Positions 34,925 to 46,244 of a DNA stretch of 64,000 nucleotides are shown here, piece after piece. Where the stretch lies: NCBI GenBank assembly GCA_046331625.1, contig JAXLQL010000008.1:248001-312000 (forward strand), read 5' to 3'. The first letter of the stretch is position 1, and every line of letters starts with the position of its first letter. The position numbers were made by a program, and so were the translations under genes. The stretch is from JAXLQL01 sp046331625 (GTDB lineage Bacteria > Acidobacteriota > Terriglobia > Bryobacterales > Bryobacteraceae). A model generated the notes under the pieces. It ran no database searches. It saw nothing but the letters and a program-made list of their open reading frames with translations, and had not been told where the DNA came from.

Positions 34925-36408
34925 GGAGGGGCCCTGCCTGTGTGCTGTGGGGCTGCGCCGCATTGCTGTGGGCGCAGCCCTCTCGTTTTCCGGATGGCGT
35001 GGCGAGCGGAGATGTGACAGCTTACAGCGCGGTGCTCTGGACTCGCACGGCGCGGCCTGCGGCGGTGGAAGCGGAGGTGGCGGCGGATGCGGATTTTCGC
35101 CTGATCCGCTTTCGAGGGACCGCTGTCACGACCGAGGACGGAGGCTTGGCCGCGAAGCTCGAAGCGTGGCCGCTCTCACCCGCTACGCAGTACTACTATC
35201 GCTGGAAGAGCGCGGGTTCGGTGAGCGAGACGGGAACGTTTCGCACCGCGCCGGCCCCCGGCGAAACCACGGGACTTCGGTTCGTCTTTGCCGGAGACTC
35301 CGACGGCACGATGGTCAACGGGAAGCCCGCGTTCAACCGGTTCGAAGTGCTGGATGCCGCGCGGCGGGAGGACGCGGACTTCTTCATCTATCTCGGCGAC
35401 ACGGTCTACACCGATTCGGAGAAGCGTGGCAGCGGACCCGCGGCGACGCTCGACGAGTACCGGTCGGCCTACGCAGTGAACCGCTCCTATCCCGCCTTGC
35501 GCGAGCTGATGCGTTCGACGTCAACGTTCGCGCTTTGGGACGATCACGAGTTCCGCAATGACTTCTCTCCGGCGGGGCTTCCGGCTGGACTGTACGAGAT
35601 CGGCCGGCGGGCGTTTCTCGAGTGGATGCCGGTTCGCGAGTCGCACATGCCGGCGGACCCGGGATGCGCGGGAAGGCCCATGTTCCGGATCATCCGCTGG
35701 GGCACGGAGGCGCTGTTGATCGTTCTGGATGAGCGAACATGCCGGAGCCCGTCGGCCGCTTCGAAATGCCTCGATCGCACGGGTGCTCCAGACCTTGCGC
35801 CCACCCTGCCGGCCGCGTTGCGGACCCTGGCCGGGTTGCGGGAGCCGGTCGCTCCGGGTTGCCTGGCGGCCATCGCCGACTCCTCGCGCACGATGATCGG
35901 GCAGACGCAGCGGGAGTTGCTGATGCTGGCGCTACGCTACTTTCCGGCGCGATTCAAGTTCGTGGTCAGCGAGGTTCCGGTAACGCAGCTCTACGCGCTG
36001 CCGTATGACCGGTGGGAAGGCTACGCAGCGGAGAGAGAAACGCTGCTGCGGTTCATTGACGAGCAGCGGATTCCGAACGTGTTTTTCGTGACAGCCGACT
36101 TGCATGCAACGGTCTCGAGCACGCTCTATGTCCAGGGCGCGGATGGACCCCGCAAGGTTGCGATGGAGTTGGTAACAGGGCCGATCGCAGTGGATCCGCT
36201 GCTGAAGACGCTTTCGGGATATGCTGGCTTCAATCCGGCCGCCTTCAGTTTCCTGCTGCCGCAGCTCGGGATCGCCTGCTATGACCTCGAGCGGATGACA
36301 TATGGCGTGGTGGAGGTAGACGGCGGAACGGGACGGGTGCGGCTGGCGGTGAAAGACGAAATGGGGAAGACCGTGTGCGGGCAGCCGCCGGCAGGGCCCG
36401 GATTTTAA
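34921..36408 (+). CDS. phoD: PhoD-type alkaline phosphatase/phosphodiesterase
   Basis: 495 residues starting at a GTG that overlaps the upstream TGA (GTGA), so translation is coupled to the vWA gene. Short signal (CVLWGCAALLWAQ), then the N-terminal PhoD Ig-like domain (FPDGVASGDVTAYSAVLWTR). The metallophosphatase core has FVFAGDSDGT, IYLGDTVYTD, FALWDDHEFRNDF and FFVTADLHATV metal ligands in order. It is exported and uses Fe/Ca to hydrolyse phosphate mono- and diesters. No Tat RR motif is obvious, which differs from classical PhoD, so it may be Sec-exported. Confidence 0.85.
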   Translation: MRRGPACVLWGCAALLWAQPSRFPDGVASGDVTAYSAVLWTRTARPAAVEAEVAADADFRLIRFRGTAVTTEDGGLAAKLEAWPLSPATQYYYRWKSAGSVSETGTFRTAPAPGETTGLRFVFAGDSDGTMVNGKPAFNRFEVLDAARREDADFFIYLGDTVYTDSEKRGSGPAATLDEYRSAYAVNRSYPALRELMRSTSTFALWDDHEFRNDFSPAGLPAGLYEIGRRAFLEWMPVRESHMPADPGCAGRPMFRIIRWGTEALLIVLDERTCRSPSAASKCLDRTGAPDLAPTLPAALRTLAGLREPVAPGCLAAIADSSRTMIGQTQRELLMLALRYFPARFKFVVSEVPVTQLYALPYDRWEGYAAERETLLRFIDEQRIPNVFFVTADLHATVSSTLYVQGADGPRKVAMELVTGPIAVDPLLKTLSGYAGFNPAAFSFLLPQLGIACYDLERMTYGVVEVDGGTGRVRLAVKDEMGKTVCGQPPAGPGF

Positions 36409-36480
36409 CGTTCTTAACACCCATTTACCAACACTTTGCACCCCTTCCGCGCGAGAAACAGATACGCTGTAGTTGGAGCA

Positions 36481-38382
36481 ATGACCACTCGGTTTACCCA
36501 TCAGGCCCGGTTCGCCTGGCTCGCCGTAGCACTGCTGGCCGTACTGGCCTCCGCACTGGCGTACCTGCAATACCGCTGGATCGGCGAAATCAGCATCGCC
36601 GAACGCGAACGCCTCAAAGAGGGGCTCGACGCCAGCCTCTACCGGCTCAGCAGCGATTTCAACTCCGAGCTGCGAACCGCTGCCACCTCATTGATTCCCA
36701 ACGAGGACCTCATCATCGAGGAAGGTCCCGAACAAGCCTACGCGATCCGCTACGAGCAATGGAAGGCCGGCGCGCAGCACAAGCAACTGTTCAGCCGTAT
36801 CGCACGGGCGGTTCCCGAACCAGGCGGAGTGGCGCTGGAACTGCTCAACCTCGATACCGTGCGATTCGCCAAGGCCGAGTGGCCCGAAGCCTGGAAGCCG
36901 ATGCGTGAGTGGATGGCTGACCGGGTGGCCGGCGGAGGTCCCTTCGGCGGTGGTCCGTTTGGCGGAGGTGGCCCGTTCGGCGGTGGACCCGGCGGGCCGG
37001 GCGGCGGCATGTCCAATCTACCGATGATGAATCTCCCGGTGATCGACATCCCCCGTTTCGGCGGCGGCCGCGATCGCGATGGCCGCATGGAACGCGAACG
37101 CCGAATGGAACGCGACCGCAGGATGGAAATGGAGTGGTTGGTAGCCGAAGTTGACGTGGACTACGTGGTGGCGAAACTGCTGCCCGAGTTACTGGCGCGG
37201 CACCTGGGCAAGAGCGCTCAATCGGACTACCATGTGGAAGTCACTTGGCGGCGCGATCCGTCACGCGCCGTGTTCCGGACGGCCAACACCGCCGCCGGAG
37301 ACACGAAGAACGCCGATGCGGCGGTCTCGTTGTTCGATTCGATGATCGCTCCCGGATTTCGGCGCCGCGGCGAGCGAGGCGGCGGAGGCCCGGATGGCGA
37401 GCGGAAGTCGTTTGGACCGCCGCCGGGTCCACCGCCAGGATCCGGGCCGGGCGGTGGAGGTCCGTTCGAATTCGCGCGTGGGCGTTGGCAGTTGTCGGTG
37501 CGTCACCGGGCCGGATCGCTCGATGCCATCGTGGCGCGCGTGCGCTTGCGGAACCTGGGCGTGTCCGCCGTGATCCTCCTGCTGATGGTGGGCGCGGTGA
37601 CGGCTCTCGTCCATTTCTCGCGACAGGCGCAAAAGCTCGCCGAGTTGCAGATGCAGTTCGTAGCCGGCGTTTCGCACGAGTTGCGCACGCCTCTTACGGT
37701 GATTCGCACCGCCGCCTACAACCTGCGCGGAAAGATGGCCGGCAATCCGGTACAAGTGGAAAAATACGGCTCGCTCATCCAGCAGGAGAGCGAAAAGCTG
37801 GCCGCGATCGTCGAGCAGGTGCTGCGGTTCGCCGGCGCGAAAGCCGGCCGCCTCACCCGTGAGCACGAACCGATCTCGGTGGAGATGTTGATCGACGACA
37901 CGCTGGCGGCTTCCAAGGGCGTGATCGAGAGCAGCCGCTGCCAGGTGGAGAGGAACGTTCCGCAGAGCCTGCCCGTGATCATGGGCGACACCATGGCGCT
38001 CCAGCATGCGCTGCAAAACCTCATCCACAACGCGATCAAATACGGTACGGAGGCGAGCAATTGGATCGGGATTTCCGCCGAAACCGCGACGATGGCGGGC
38101 CGCGACGAGGTTCAGATCCGCGTGGCCGATCGCGGTCCCGGCATTCCGCAAGACGAGCAGGCCTCGGTATTCGAACCGTTCTTTCGCGGACGCCGCGCCG
38201 TGCACGATCAGATCCACGGAACCGGCCTCGGCCTCAATCTGGTGAAACAGATCGTAGAGGCGCACGGAGGTTCCGTTACACTGCGGAGTGAACCAATGAA
38301 GGGGACGGAGTTTACGATCCATTTGCCGGTCGCCCCGGTAGAGCACCAGGATGAATTCGCGCATATTGCTAGTCGAGGATGA
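36481..38382 (+). CDS. Membrane sensor histidine kinase with Gly/Pro/Phe-rich periplasmic region
   Basis: 633 residues from the ATG at 36481. First helix AWLAVALLAVLASALAYLQY, then a ~340-residue periplasmic region. This contains PFGGG repeats (~160-185), an Arg/Met/Asp/Glu-rich stretch (RDRDGRMERERRMERD) and another Gly/Pro run (PPPGPPPGSGPGGGGPF). Second helix LGVSAVILLLMVGAVTALVH. The HisKA phospho-acceptor is H399 (GVSHELRTPLTVIRTAAYNL), followed by HATPase boxes NLIHNAIKYG, VADRGPGIP and GTGLGLNLVKQIV. Its partner regulator overlaps the end by 32 bases. The input signal is unknown. Confidence 0.9.
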   Translation: MTTRFTHQARFAWLAVALLAVLASALAYLQYRWIGEISIAERERLKEGLDASLYRLSSDFNSELRTAATSLIPNEDLIIEEGPEQAYAIRYEQWKAGAQHKQLFSRIARAVPEPGGVALELLNLDTVRFAKAEWPEAWKPMREWMADRVAGGGPFGGGPFGGGGPFGGGPGGPGGGMSNLPMMNLPVIDIPRFGGGRDRDGRMERERRMERDRRMEMEWLVAEVDVDYVVAKLLPELLARHLGKSAQSDYHVEVTWRRDPSRAVFRTANTAAGDTKNADAAVSLFDSMIAPGFRRRGERGGGGPDGERKSFGPPPGPPPGSGPGGGGPFEFARGRWQLSVRHRAGSLDAIVARVRLRNLGVSAVILLLMVGAVTALVHFSRQAQKLAELQMQFVAGVSHELRTPLTVIRTAAYNLRGKMAGNPVQVEKYGSLIQQESEKLAAIVEQVLRFAGAKAGRLTREHEPISVEMLIDDTLAASKGVIESSRCQVERNVPQSLPVIMGDTMALQHALQNLIHNAIKYGTEASNWIGISAETATMAGRDEVQIRVADRGPGIPQDEQASVFEPFFRGRRAVHDQIHGTGLGLNLVKQIVEAHGGSVTLRSEPMKGTEFTIHLPVAPVEHQDEFAHIASRG

Positions 38383-39037
38383 ACCGGGGCTGAGCCTCAC
38401 GATATCGGATCTGCTTTCCGTGGAAGGCCACGAAGTGGAAACCGCCATGGACGGCATCACTGGCCTCGCCAAGGCCACCAAGGGATCGTATGACTTGGTG
38501 ATCCTCGACGTGATGCTGCCCGGTAAGAACGGTTTCGAGGTTTGCCGCGAACTGCGCCAAAGCGGCCGCGACGTGGCCGTGCTGATGCTCACCGCCAAAA
38601 CACAAGTGGTGGATCGCGTGGTGGGCCTCAAGCTCGGCGCGGACGACTACCTGACCAAGCCGTTCGACCCCTCCGAACTGCTCGCCCGCGTGGAAGCGCT
38701 GCTGCGCCGCGTCAAGAAGGAGAACCGGCCCGCGGTGACTCGCTTCGAGTTCAGCGACATCGTGGTGGATTTCGAGCGGGCCGACGTGCGCAAGGCAGGC
38801 CAGCCCATCGCCCTCGCGGGCAAGGAGCTGCAACTGCTGCAGTACCTGGTGGATCATCGCGGCACGGTGGTCTCGCGCGAGGAGTTGCTGCAAAACGTCT
38901 GGGAGTATCAAAGCGACGTCTCCTCGCGCACGATTGACGTGCATATCGCCTGGCTGCGGCAGAAGCTCGAGGACAACCCACAGAGTCCCCGGCATATTCA
39001 CACCGTGCGTGGCGTGGGCTACCGATTTTCACCGTAG
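38351..39037 (+). CDS. OmpR-family response regulator
   Basis: 228 residues; the start lies inside the kinase gene (32-base overlap). The receiver domain has the acidic pair ED (10-11), phospho-acceptor D53 (LVILDVMLPG) and the TAK/LTKPF switch residues. The C-terminal winged-helix DNA-binding domain has SREELLQNVW, SRTIDVHIAWLRQKLE and HTVRGVGYRFSP. It is the cognate partner of the kinase at 36481-38382; the target genes are not shown. Confidence 0.93.
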   Translation: MNSRILLVEDEPGLSLTISDLLSVEGHEVETAMDGITGLAKATKGSYDLVILDVMLPGKNGFEVCRELRQSGRDVAVLMLTAKTQVVDRVVGLKLGADDYLTKPFDPSELLARVEALLRRVKKENRPAVTRFEFSDIVVDFERADVRKAGQPIALAGKELQLLQYLVDHRGTVVSREELLQNVWEYQSDVSSRTIDVHIAWLRQKLEDNPQSPRHIHTVRGVGYRFSP

Positions 39038-39173
39038 ACATTACCGGCAGGAATGGCTCCCCTGCCCCGCTGGTCTACAATTGCAAAAGCCCGGATCGCC
39101 GGATGTAACCGCTGGCCGGGCAAGCGGCGCCTGCCAATCGTGACCGCCCCGAGCAGTTTCTGGGGATCGTGGA

Positions 39174-41282
<2,109 letters not shown>

Positions 41283-41336
41283 GCTGCCCCGGGCCCGGCA
41301 CGTGCCATGCTACGATGACCCTGAGGTACCAGTACG

Positions 41337-42239
41337 ATGATGAAAGCTACTCTGCTGGCGATCCTCGCCGTCGGAAGTTTCGTTCCCGCCCTGGCCGGTA
41401 ATGGCGCAATCGGCATCGCCGAAGCACCGGGGCGCTTCAAGGTGAACGGTTCGGATGTGAGCGGTAACGCCACTCTTTTCAATGGCGCTACCGTCGAGAC
41501 GGCGAGAGCTTCTTCCCGGTTGCGGGTTCAGGGCGCGCGCTTGGAGCTCAATCCAGGCTCACGGCTGAAGGTTTTCGAAAAGTCCGCCGCGCTCGAACTG
41601 GGCGCCGGTGAATTGGCCGGATCCGAGTACGCCATCGAAGCGCGGTCACTGCGAATCGCACCGGAAGGCCAGAGCACCGTCGCGCGGGTGAAGCTCGATG
41701 AAGGCAAAGGCGTGCTGGTGGCCGCCGCCAATGGCCCGGTCCGCGTCTACAACCATCTCGGCGACCTCGTGGCCAGCGTTCGCGCCGGATCGGCTCTGAG
41801 CCTCATCCCCGAACCCGCCCAAGCGGAGAACTCGAACCTCACTGGTTGCGTGAAGAAGGTCGACGGCAAGTACCTGCTCACCGACACCACCGCCAACATC
41901 ACCGTGGAGTTGCGCGGAACCGATCTCGACGCCAATGTCGGCAAGCGCGTGGACATGACCGGCAGCACCTTCCGCACCGCCACGCCGGCCCCGGGCGCAT
42001 CGAAAGTGGTGCGCGTGGTGCAGATCAAGAATATCGGAACGGACTGCGAAGAGCCGGCGGCGCCCACTCCCTCACAGCCCGCTTCGCCCACTACTTCGGT
42101 TCCCCAAACGCCGAAACCGCCTGCCGGAGGCGGAGGCGGCATGAGCAGCGGCGCCAAGATCGCACTGGTGGTTGCCGGTGCGGGCGGCGCAGCCGGAGCA
42201 GCCATCGCCGCGGCAAGCGGAGGCAGCAAGAGCCGCTAG
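41337..42239 (+). CDS. Secreted FecR-like domain protein
   Basis: 300 residues. A signal peptide (KATLLAILAVGSFVPALAG) is followed by a FecR-like beta region (VSGNATLFNGATVETARASS, LELNPGSRLKVFEKS), and then a small Cys-containing beta domain (TGCVKKVDGKYLLTDTTANI). A Pro/Thr-rich linker ends in a Gly-rich segment and a short hydrophobic helix (GAKIALVVAGAGGAAGAAIA). The last helix may anchor it to a membrane. Its TAG overlaps the next gene's GTG by one base, so the two are likely coupled. Confidence 0.65.
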   Translation: MMKATLLAILAVGSFVPALAGNGAIGIAEAPGRFKVNGSDVSGNATLFNGATVETARASSRLRVQGARLELNPGSRLKVFEKSAALELGAGELAGSEYAIEARSLRIAPEGQSTVARVKLDEGKGVLVAAANGPVRVYNHLGDLVASVRAGSALSLIPEPAQAENSNLTGCVKKVDGKYLLTDTTANITVELRGTDLDANVGKRVDMTGSTFRTATPAPGASKVVRVVQIKNIGTDCEEPAAPTPSQPASPTTSVPQTPKPPAGGGGGMSSGAKIALVVAGAGGAAGAAIAAASGGSKSR

Positions 42240-43378
42240 TGTCGTCCTCTGAGACGGTCGATTCGCTGCTCGCCGGTGCGGACCCCGGCGCGGCATTCGA
42301 ACAACTGGCCGAGCACTACCGCCGTGAAGGCGAATTTTCCCGTTTGTTCGAAGCGCGCATGATGCGTAGCCGCCACGCGCTGGGGCTCCCGTTGCTCGGC
42401 AATCTGCCCGAAGGCGTTCCTGAAGCCACTCGGCGCAATTATGACGCATCGCTCGCCGAGGCCGCGCGCGAAGCCGGATCGGCGTTTCTTGCGAGCGGCG
42501 ATATCGGCCGCGCCTGGCCATACTATCGCGCCCTCGGCGACCCGGCGCCGGTTGTAGCGGCCATCGAGAACTTTCAAGGCGGCGAGCAACTTGACGCCGC
42601 AATCGAGATCGCGCTCAGCGAACGGCTCCATCCACGCAAGGGGATCGAGCTGATCCTCGAGCATCATGGCATCTGCCGTGCGATCACCTGCTTCGATCAA
42701 TATCCGGACCCCGCCTCGCGTGACCGCACGCTCCTCGTGCTCATCGGCCACCTGCATAGCGAACTCGCAGCCAATCTCCGCGGCGTGATCGCCGCTCGCG
42801 AAGGAACCGCTCCGCCCGAAAGCGCATCCATCGCTGAGCTGGTCGCAGGCCGCGATTGGCTCTTCGGCGAATACGACTACTACATCGACACATCGCACCT
42901 CACTTCGCTCCTGCGCTACGCGCTCGATTCCGAAGATCGCGAGGTGCTCTCCAAAGCGGTGGATCTCACCGCGTATGGCGCCAAGCTCGGGCCGATGTTC
43001 CAGTACAAGAGCGATCCGCCGCTCGACCGTATGTATGAGGACCACCGAGTCTGGCTCCGCGCGTTGCTCGGCGAGGATGTGGACGCCGCAGTGGCGCACT
43101 TCAAGCGCAAGGCCGGCGAGGCCGATCCCGACCAGTTTGGCTCGTACCCATCGCAAGTAGTGGTGAAGTTTCTCGTGCGCCTTAGCCGCGTTCACGACGC
43201 CATCGAAGTGTTCGAGCGGCATCTGAAAGACACCGATCCCCGATATCTCAGTTGTCCGCAACTGGACGAACTGCTGCGGCTCGCGGGCGAGTATGACCGG
43301 CTGGCTCAGCACTCGCTCCACCGCGGCGATCTGCTCGGCTACGCCGCCGCGCGGATCGAGCGAGCCCGCCAAAGCTAG
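42239..43378 (+). CDS. Helical solenoid protein of unknown function
   Basis: 379 residues from a GTG at 42239 that shares its first base with the upstream TAG. No signal peptide or membrane helix. The sequence is alpha-helical with repeat-like pieces (FEQLAEHYRREGEFSRLFEA, AWPYYRALGDPAPVVAAIEN, LSRVHDAIEVFERHLKD), suggesting a TPR-like cytoplasmic solenoid. No family recognised. The last 4 bases overlap the convergent LytTR gene. Confidence 0.65.
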   Translation: MSSSETVDSLLAGADPGAAFEQLAEHYRREGEFSRLFEARMMRSRHALGLPLLGNLPEGVPEATRRNYDASLAEAAREAGSAFLASGDIGRAWPYYRALGDPAPVVAAIENFQGGEQLDAAIEIALSERLHPRKGIELILEHHGICRAITCFDQYPDPASRDRTLLVLIGHLHSELAANLRGVIAAREGTAPPESASIAELVAGRDWLFGEYDYYIDTSHLTSLLRYALDSEDREVLSKAVDLTAYGAKLGPMFQYKSDPPLDRMYEDHRVWLRALLGEDVDAAVAHFKRKAGEADPDQFGSYPSQVVVKFLVRLSRVHDAIEVFERHLKDTDPRYLSCPQLDELLRLAGEYDRLAQHSLHRGDLLGYAAARIERARQS

Positions 43379-44112
43379 CCCGCGCTGCGAAGGGCTTCCA
43401 CCACGCCCCGATAGGTCCGGCTCCCCGCGAGCCGCGTGCCATCCCGCAGCAACACCGAGTAGTCTCCGCTTGCCACCGGAGCCACCTCACGAATGCGTTC
43501 CGTATTCACGATCACCGACCGGTGTATCTTGACGAAGTTCCCTCCGCTCAACCGGCCGAGCAAACTCGCGAGCGTCTCGCGAGCCACATGCGTCACCCCG
43601 CCCGCATGTACACAGACATAGTTGCCGGCCGCCTCCGCCCAGTCGATTTCGCCGGGCGTCACCAGCACCACGCTCCGTCCGGTCCGTAAGGTCAACGGCT
43701 GAGTGGACGCGGGTGCCGGCCCGTTCCGCCGCAAAAGGGCGACCTGAGCCTTGGCACGATCGAGCGCCCGCCCGAACCGCTCGCGATGAAACGGCTTCAA
43801 CACATAGTCGAGCGCTCGCGCCTCGAATGCGCGAATCGCGTATTTGTCGTACGCGGTCACCATCACCACCACGGGCGAGCAGCCGCGTGGGAGCGCATCG
43901 AGCACGGCGAAGCCGTCCATCTCCGGCATCTGGATGTCGAGGAAGAGCAGGTCAACCACTTCGCGCTCCAACACCTCGAGCGCTTCGGGACCATCGGCGC
44001 ACTCGGCGGCGATCTCGATCCCCGGGTCGCTCTCGAGTAGCCGCGTCAGCCGCTGGCGCGCCATCGCCTCGTCATCCACGATCACCGCGCGCAGCTTTGG
44101 CTCAGGCCGCAT
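43375..44112 (-). CDS. LytTR-family response regulator
   Basis: 245 residues from the ATG at 44112, overlapping the end of its kinase gene by 11 bases. The N-terminal receiver has phospho-acceptor D59 (LLFLDIQMPEMDGF) and K in YVLKPF. The C-terminal LytTR DNA-binding domain has VTPGEIDWAEAAGNYVCVHA, GGNFVKIHRSVIVNTERIRE and YSVLLRDGTRLAGSR. The pair with the LytS-like kinase is typical of AlgZ/AlgR or YehU/YehT systems. Targets unknown. Confidence 0.92.
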   Translation of the reverse strand: MRPEPKLRAVIVDDEAMARQRLTRLLESDPGIEIAAECADGPEALEVLEREVVDLLFLDIQMPEMDGFAVLDALPRGCSPVVVMVTAYDKYAIRAFEARALDYVLKPFHRERFGRALDRAKAQVALLRRNGPAPASTQPLTLRTGRSVVLVTPGEIDWAEAAGNYVCVHAGGVTHVARETLASLLGRLSGGNFVKIHRSVIVNTERIREVAPVASGDYSVLLRDGTRLAGSRTYRGVVEALRSAG

Positions 44113-45262
44113 TGCGCGTCTCATCCACTCGATCGGCTCCGGCCCGCCAAGGAAGGCGCCCGCGCACGAGCAACCCTTCCGGTCCGGCGAGCAATTCGAG
44201 TGCTTTGTGCCCCGGATACATGCGCTCGAGCCTCTCCCGGGTGTTGCGCAAACCCAACCCCTCCGAAAGAGGCAACGCGGGCGGCTGTCCGCCACCGTCT
44301 TCTACTTCGAGCACCAACTCGCCGCCCTCCGCACGCGCCCCGATGCGGAGCCAACCACCCGGTCGCCGGCATGCAATCGCGTGGCGAATGGCGTTCTCTG
44401 CCAGCGGTTGCAAGATCATGCCGGGCACGAAGCAGCTCGTGGCGCCGGAGTCCACTTCGTAAATTACCCGTAGGCGTTGTCCGAACCGCTGGCGCTGTAT
44501 GTCGAGATAGAGCCGCAGGAAATCCAGCTCTTCCGCCAGCGGAATCTCAGGCCGTTCCCTTTGGTCGAGCGAGCGCCGCAGCAGGTCGCTCAGGTTGGCG
44601 ATCATCAACTCGGCGGTGTCCGGATCGGAATGAACCAGACTCGAGATTCCGTGGAGCGTATTGAACAGGAAGTGCGGATCAATCTGGATGCGAAGGCTCT
44701 CGAGGCGCGCTTCGGCCAACTCCGCTCGCAACTTCGCCGCCTCGATTTCCGTCCGCCGGCTGCGGCGGGCCTGATCCATCGCTGTGATTCCGATCACCGC
44801 CATCCAGTAGCGCAGCAGGTTCGGCTGCAGCCCGGCCAACAGCGAACTACGAAACTCCGCCCAGGTGAATTGCACCGTCCATGGCGCCCGATACAGCGGC
44901 GTCATGGCGACATCCCACAGGCCTTTCAAGAGCAGCGCGAAGACGGCTCCTGCCAGCACGTGCGTGGGGATCGCCCGCAACCAATTTCCACGTGCCAGGG
45001 GGTATCGGCGGGCGGCCCAGAAGATGCCTGGGGTGAGCAGCGCGGCGATCGCGAACAGTAGCGCTTCGGCGCGCACGATGAAGTCGAGCCGGACCGGCTG
45101 CGCTGTGGTGTTGGTGAGATAGAACCGCCACGCCACCGATTGCAGTGCGGCAACGGCCCAGAATCCCGCAACGGCCCCGGCAAGGCCGGTGCGTGCGGCC
45201 CAGCTACCTGGCCTTGGGAGTGAAGACGAAGGTGGAGGTGGTGGTCCAAGTGGCGCCATCAT
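44102..45262 (-). CDS. LytS/YehU-type sensor histidine kinase
   Basis: 386 residues. Four or so N-terminal membrane helices (FWAVAALQSVAW, AEALLFAIAALLTPGIFWAA, HVLAGAVFALLLKGLWDVAM) precede the His_kinase domain with phospho-acceptor H197 (RIQIDPHFLFNTLHGI) and a HATPase-type region (LQPLAENAIRHAIA, EGLGLRNTRERLERMY). There is no separate periplasmic domain, so sensing probably involves the membrane helices. The first codons overlap the upstream gene by 59 bases. Acts with the LytTR regulator at 43375-44112. Confidence 0.9.
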   Translation of the reverse strand: MMAPLGPPPPPSSSLPRPGSWAARTGLAGAVAGFWAVAALQSVAWRFYLTNTTAQPVRLDFIVRAEALLFAIAALLTPGIFWAARRYPLARGNWLRAIPTHVLAGAVFALLLKGLWDVAMTPLYRAPWTVQFTWAEFRSSLLAGLQPNLLRYWMAVIGITAMDQARRSRRTEIEAAKLRAELAEARLESLRIQIDPHFLFNTLHGISSLVHSDPDTAELMIANLSDLLRRSLDQRERPEIPLAEELDFLRLYLDIQRQRFGQRLRVIYEVDSGATSCFVPGMILQPLAENAIRHAIACRRPGGWLRIGARAEGGELVLEVEDGGGQPPALPLSEGLGLRNTRERLERMYPGHKALELLAGPEGLLVRGRLPWRAGADRVDETRNAA

Positions 45263-45998
45263 CGATCGATCTCCGCGACGACTGGTTTACTGTGCCGCCG
45301 GCCTGCGCCGCGTAGACAATCTCGAGGATCGTCTTCTGTCCACCATTGTAGGAGACCTGCCGGAGCACCATGCCGTCAGCGGTGAACTCGCCGTAGAAGT
45401 CCTGTGCAACGCCGCTCGGATCCATCCAAACCTGCCGCCAATAGCCGGTGTACTTCTCGTAGAAGCTGACGCTCTGGCCAGTTCCTCCATTGGGACCGGT
45501 GAACGTCTCCTTGATCAGGCATCCCCCCTCGGCTCGCTCGATCTGCTCCGATCCCGACGGCTTGCCGTTCGCATCCGTCACGTCCCATTCGCCGAGCCAG
45601 AAATCGAACTGGTGGCGCCGTGCTCGTGGCGCGCAGGGCGCGAGGTTGGTTTGCATTTTCGTGATGATCTCGGCAAACCGCGGACTCTGTCGAAGAGAAG
45701 CGAACTCCGGATCGTTGCGGACCACACCGGCGTTCCCATACTCGAACTCGGCCGCCTCATCGAGTGCATCCAGTGCTTCATCGGTTTTCCCCATCAGCCC
45801 CAGGCACCTCGCGATCATCATCTTCGAGAAGGGCACTTCGTGGTGGAGCGCGATGGTCTTCTGGTAGCCCGTAATGCAGGCGGAAAAATTCCCTTCATGG
45901 TATGCGATCGAGGCCTCGATGAACTGCGCGCGGCCCGGCGGCTCCTGCGCCACGGCGGCCGCGAGAGAGAGCAGTAGAAACAGGTGTCGACATCTCAC
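45204..45998 (-). CDS. Secreted TPR-like plus lipocalin-like (DUF1579-type) protein
   Basis: 264 residues from a GTG at 45998 (VRCRHLFLLLSLAAAVAQEP); a TTG at 46028 would put poor sequence before the signal peptide. Residues ~25-115 are TPR-like (IEASIAYHEGNFSACITGYQ, LMGKTDEALDALDEAAEFEY). Residues ~135-264 carry HQFDFWLGEWDVTDANGKPS, typical of DUF1579 lipocalin-like folds (TGYWRQVWMDPSGVAQDF). It may bind a lipid or small hydrophobic ligand in the periplasm. Its 3' end overlaps the kinase gene by 59 bases. Confidence 0.75.
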   Translation of the reverse strand: MRCRHLFLLLSLAAAVAQEPPGRAQFIEASIAYHEGNFSACITGYQKTIALHHEVPFSKMMIARCLGLMGKTDEALDALDEAAEFEYGNAGVVRNDPEFASLRQSPRFAEIITKMQTNLAPCAPRARRHQFDFWLGEWDVTDANGKPSGSEQIERAEGGCLIKETFTGPNGGTGQSVSFYEKYTGYWRQVWMDPSGVAQDFYGEFTADGMVLRQVSYNGGQKTILEIVYAAQAGGTVNQSSRRSIDDGATWTTTSTFVFTPKAR

Positions 45999-46148
45999 CC
46001 GAGTATGTTGTGGCTGGTTGCCGGGCAACGCTACCGCCGAAGGGACAAGACGATGGTCCGGCGTGACGAGACGGGAATAGAGAGGTATCGATGGTTACTA
46101 CCGGATCGAAGGGGCGCCCCGTGCTGGGCATCGATCCCGTGTACTGAA

Positions 46149-46194
46149 AAAATCGTATCTCTTTTCTCCTCAGCCACTTCCCGGAAACGATTTT
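46149..46194. other. Inverted repeat in the 246-bp divergent gap
   Basis: AAAATCGT (46149-46156) and ACGATTTT (46187-46194) are perfect inverse copies, 30 bases apart, 50 bp upstream of the ATG at 46245. They could form a 5' leader hairpin or an operator. The rest of the gap 45999-46244 shows nothing else. Confidence 0.3.
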
Positions 46195-46244
46195 GCATCT
46201 CCGTACACCCTCCCCCCGACACTCGTCTGCAGGAGGCAACCATC

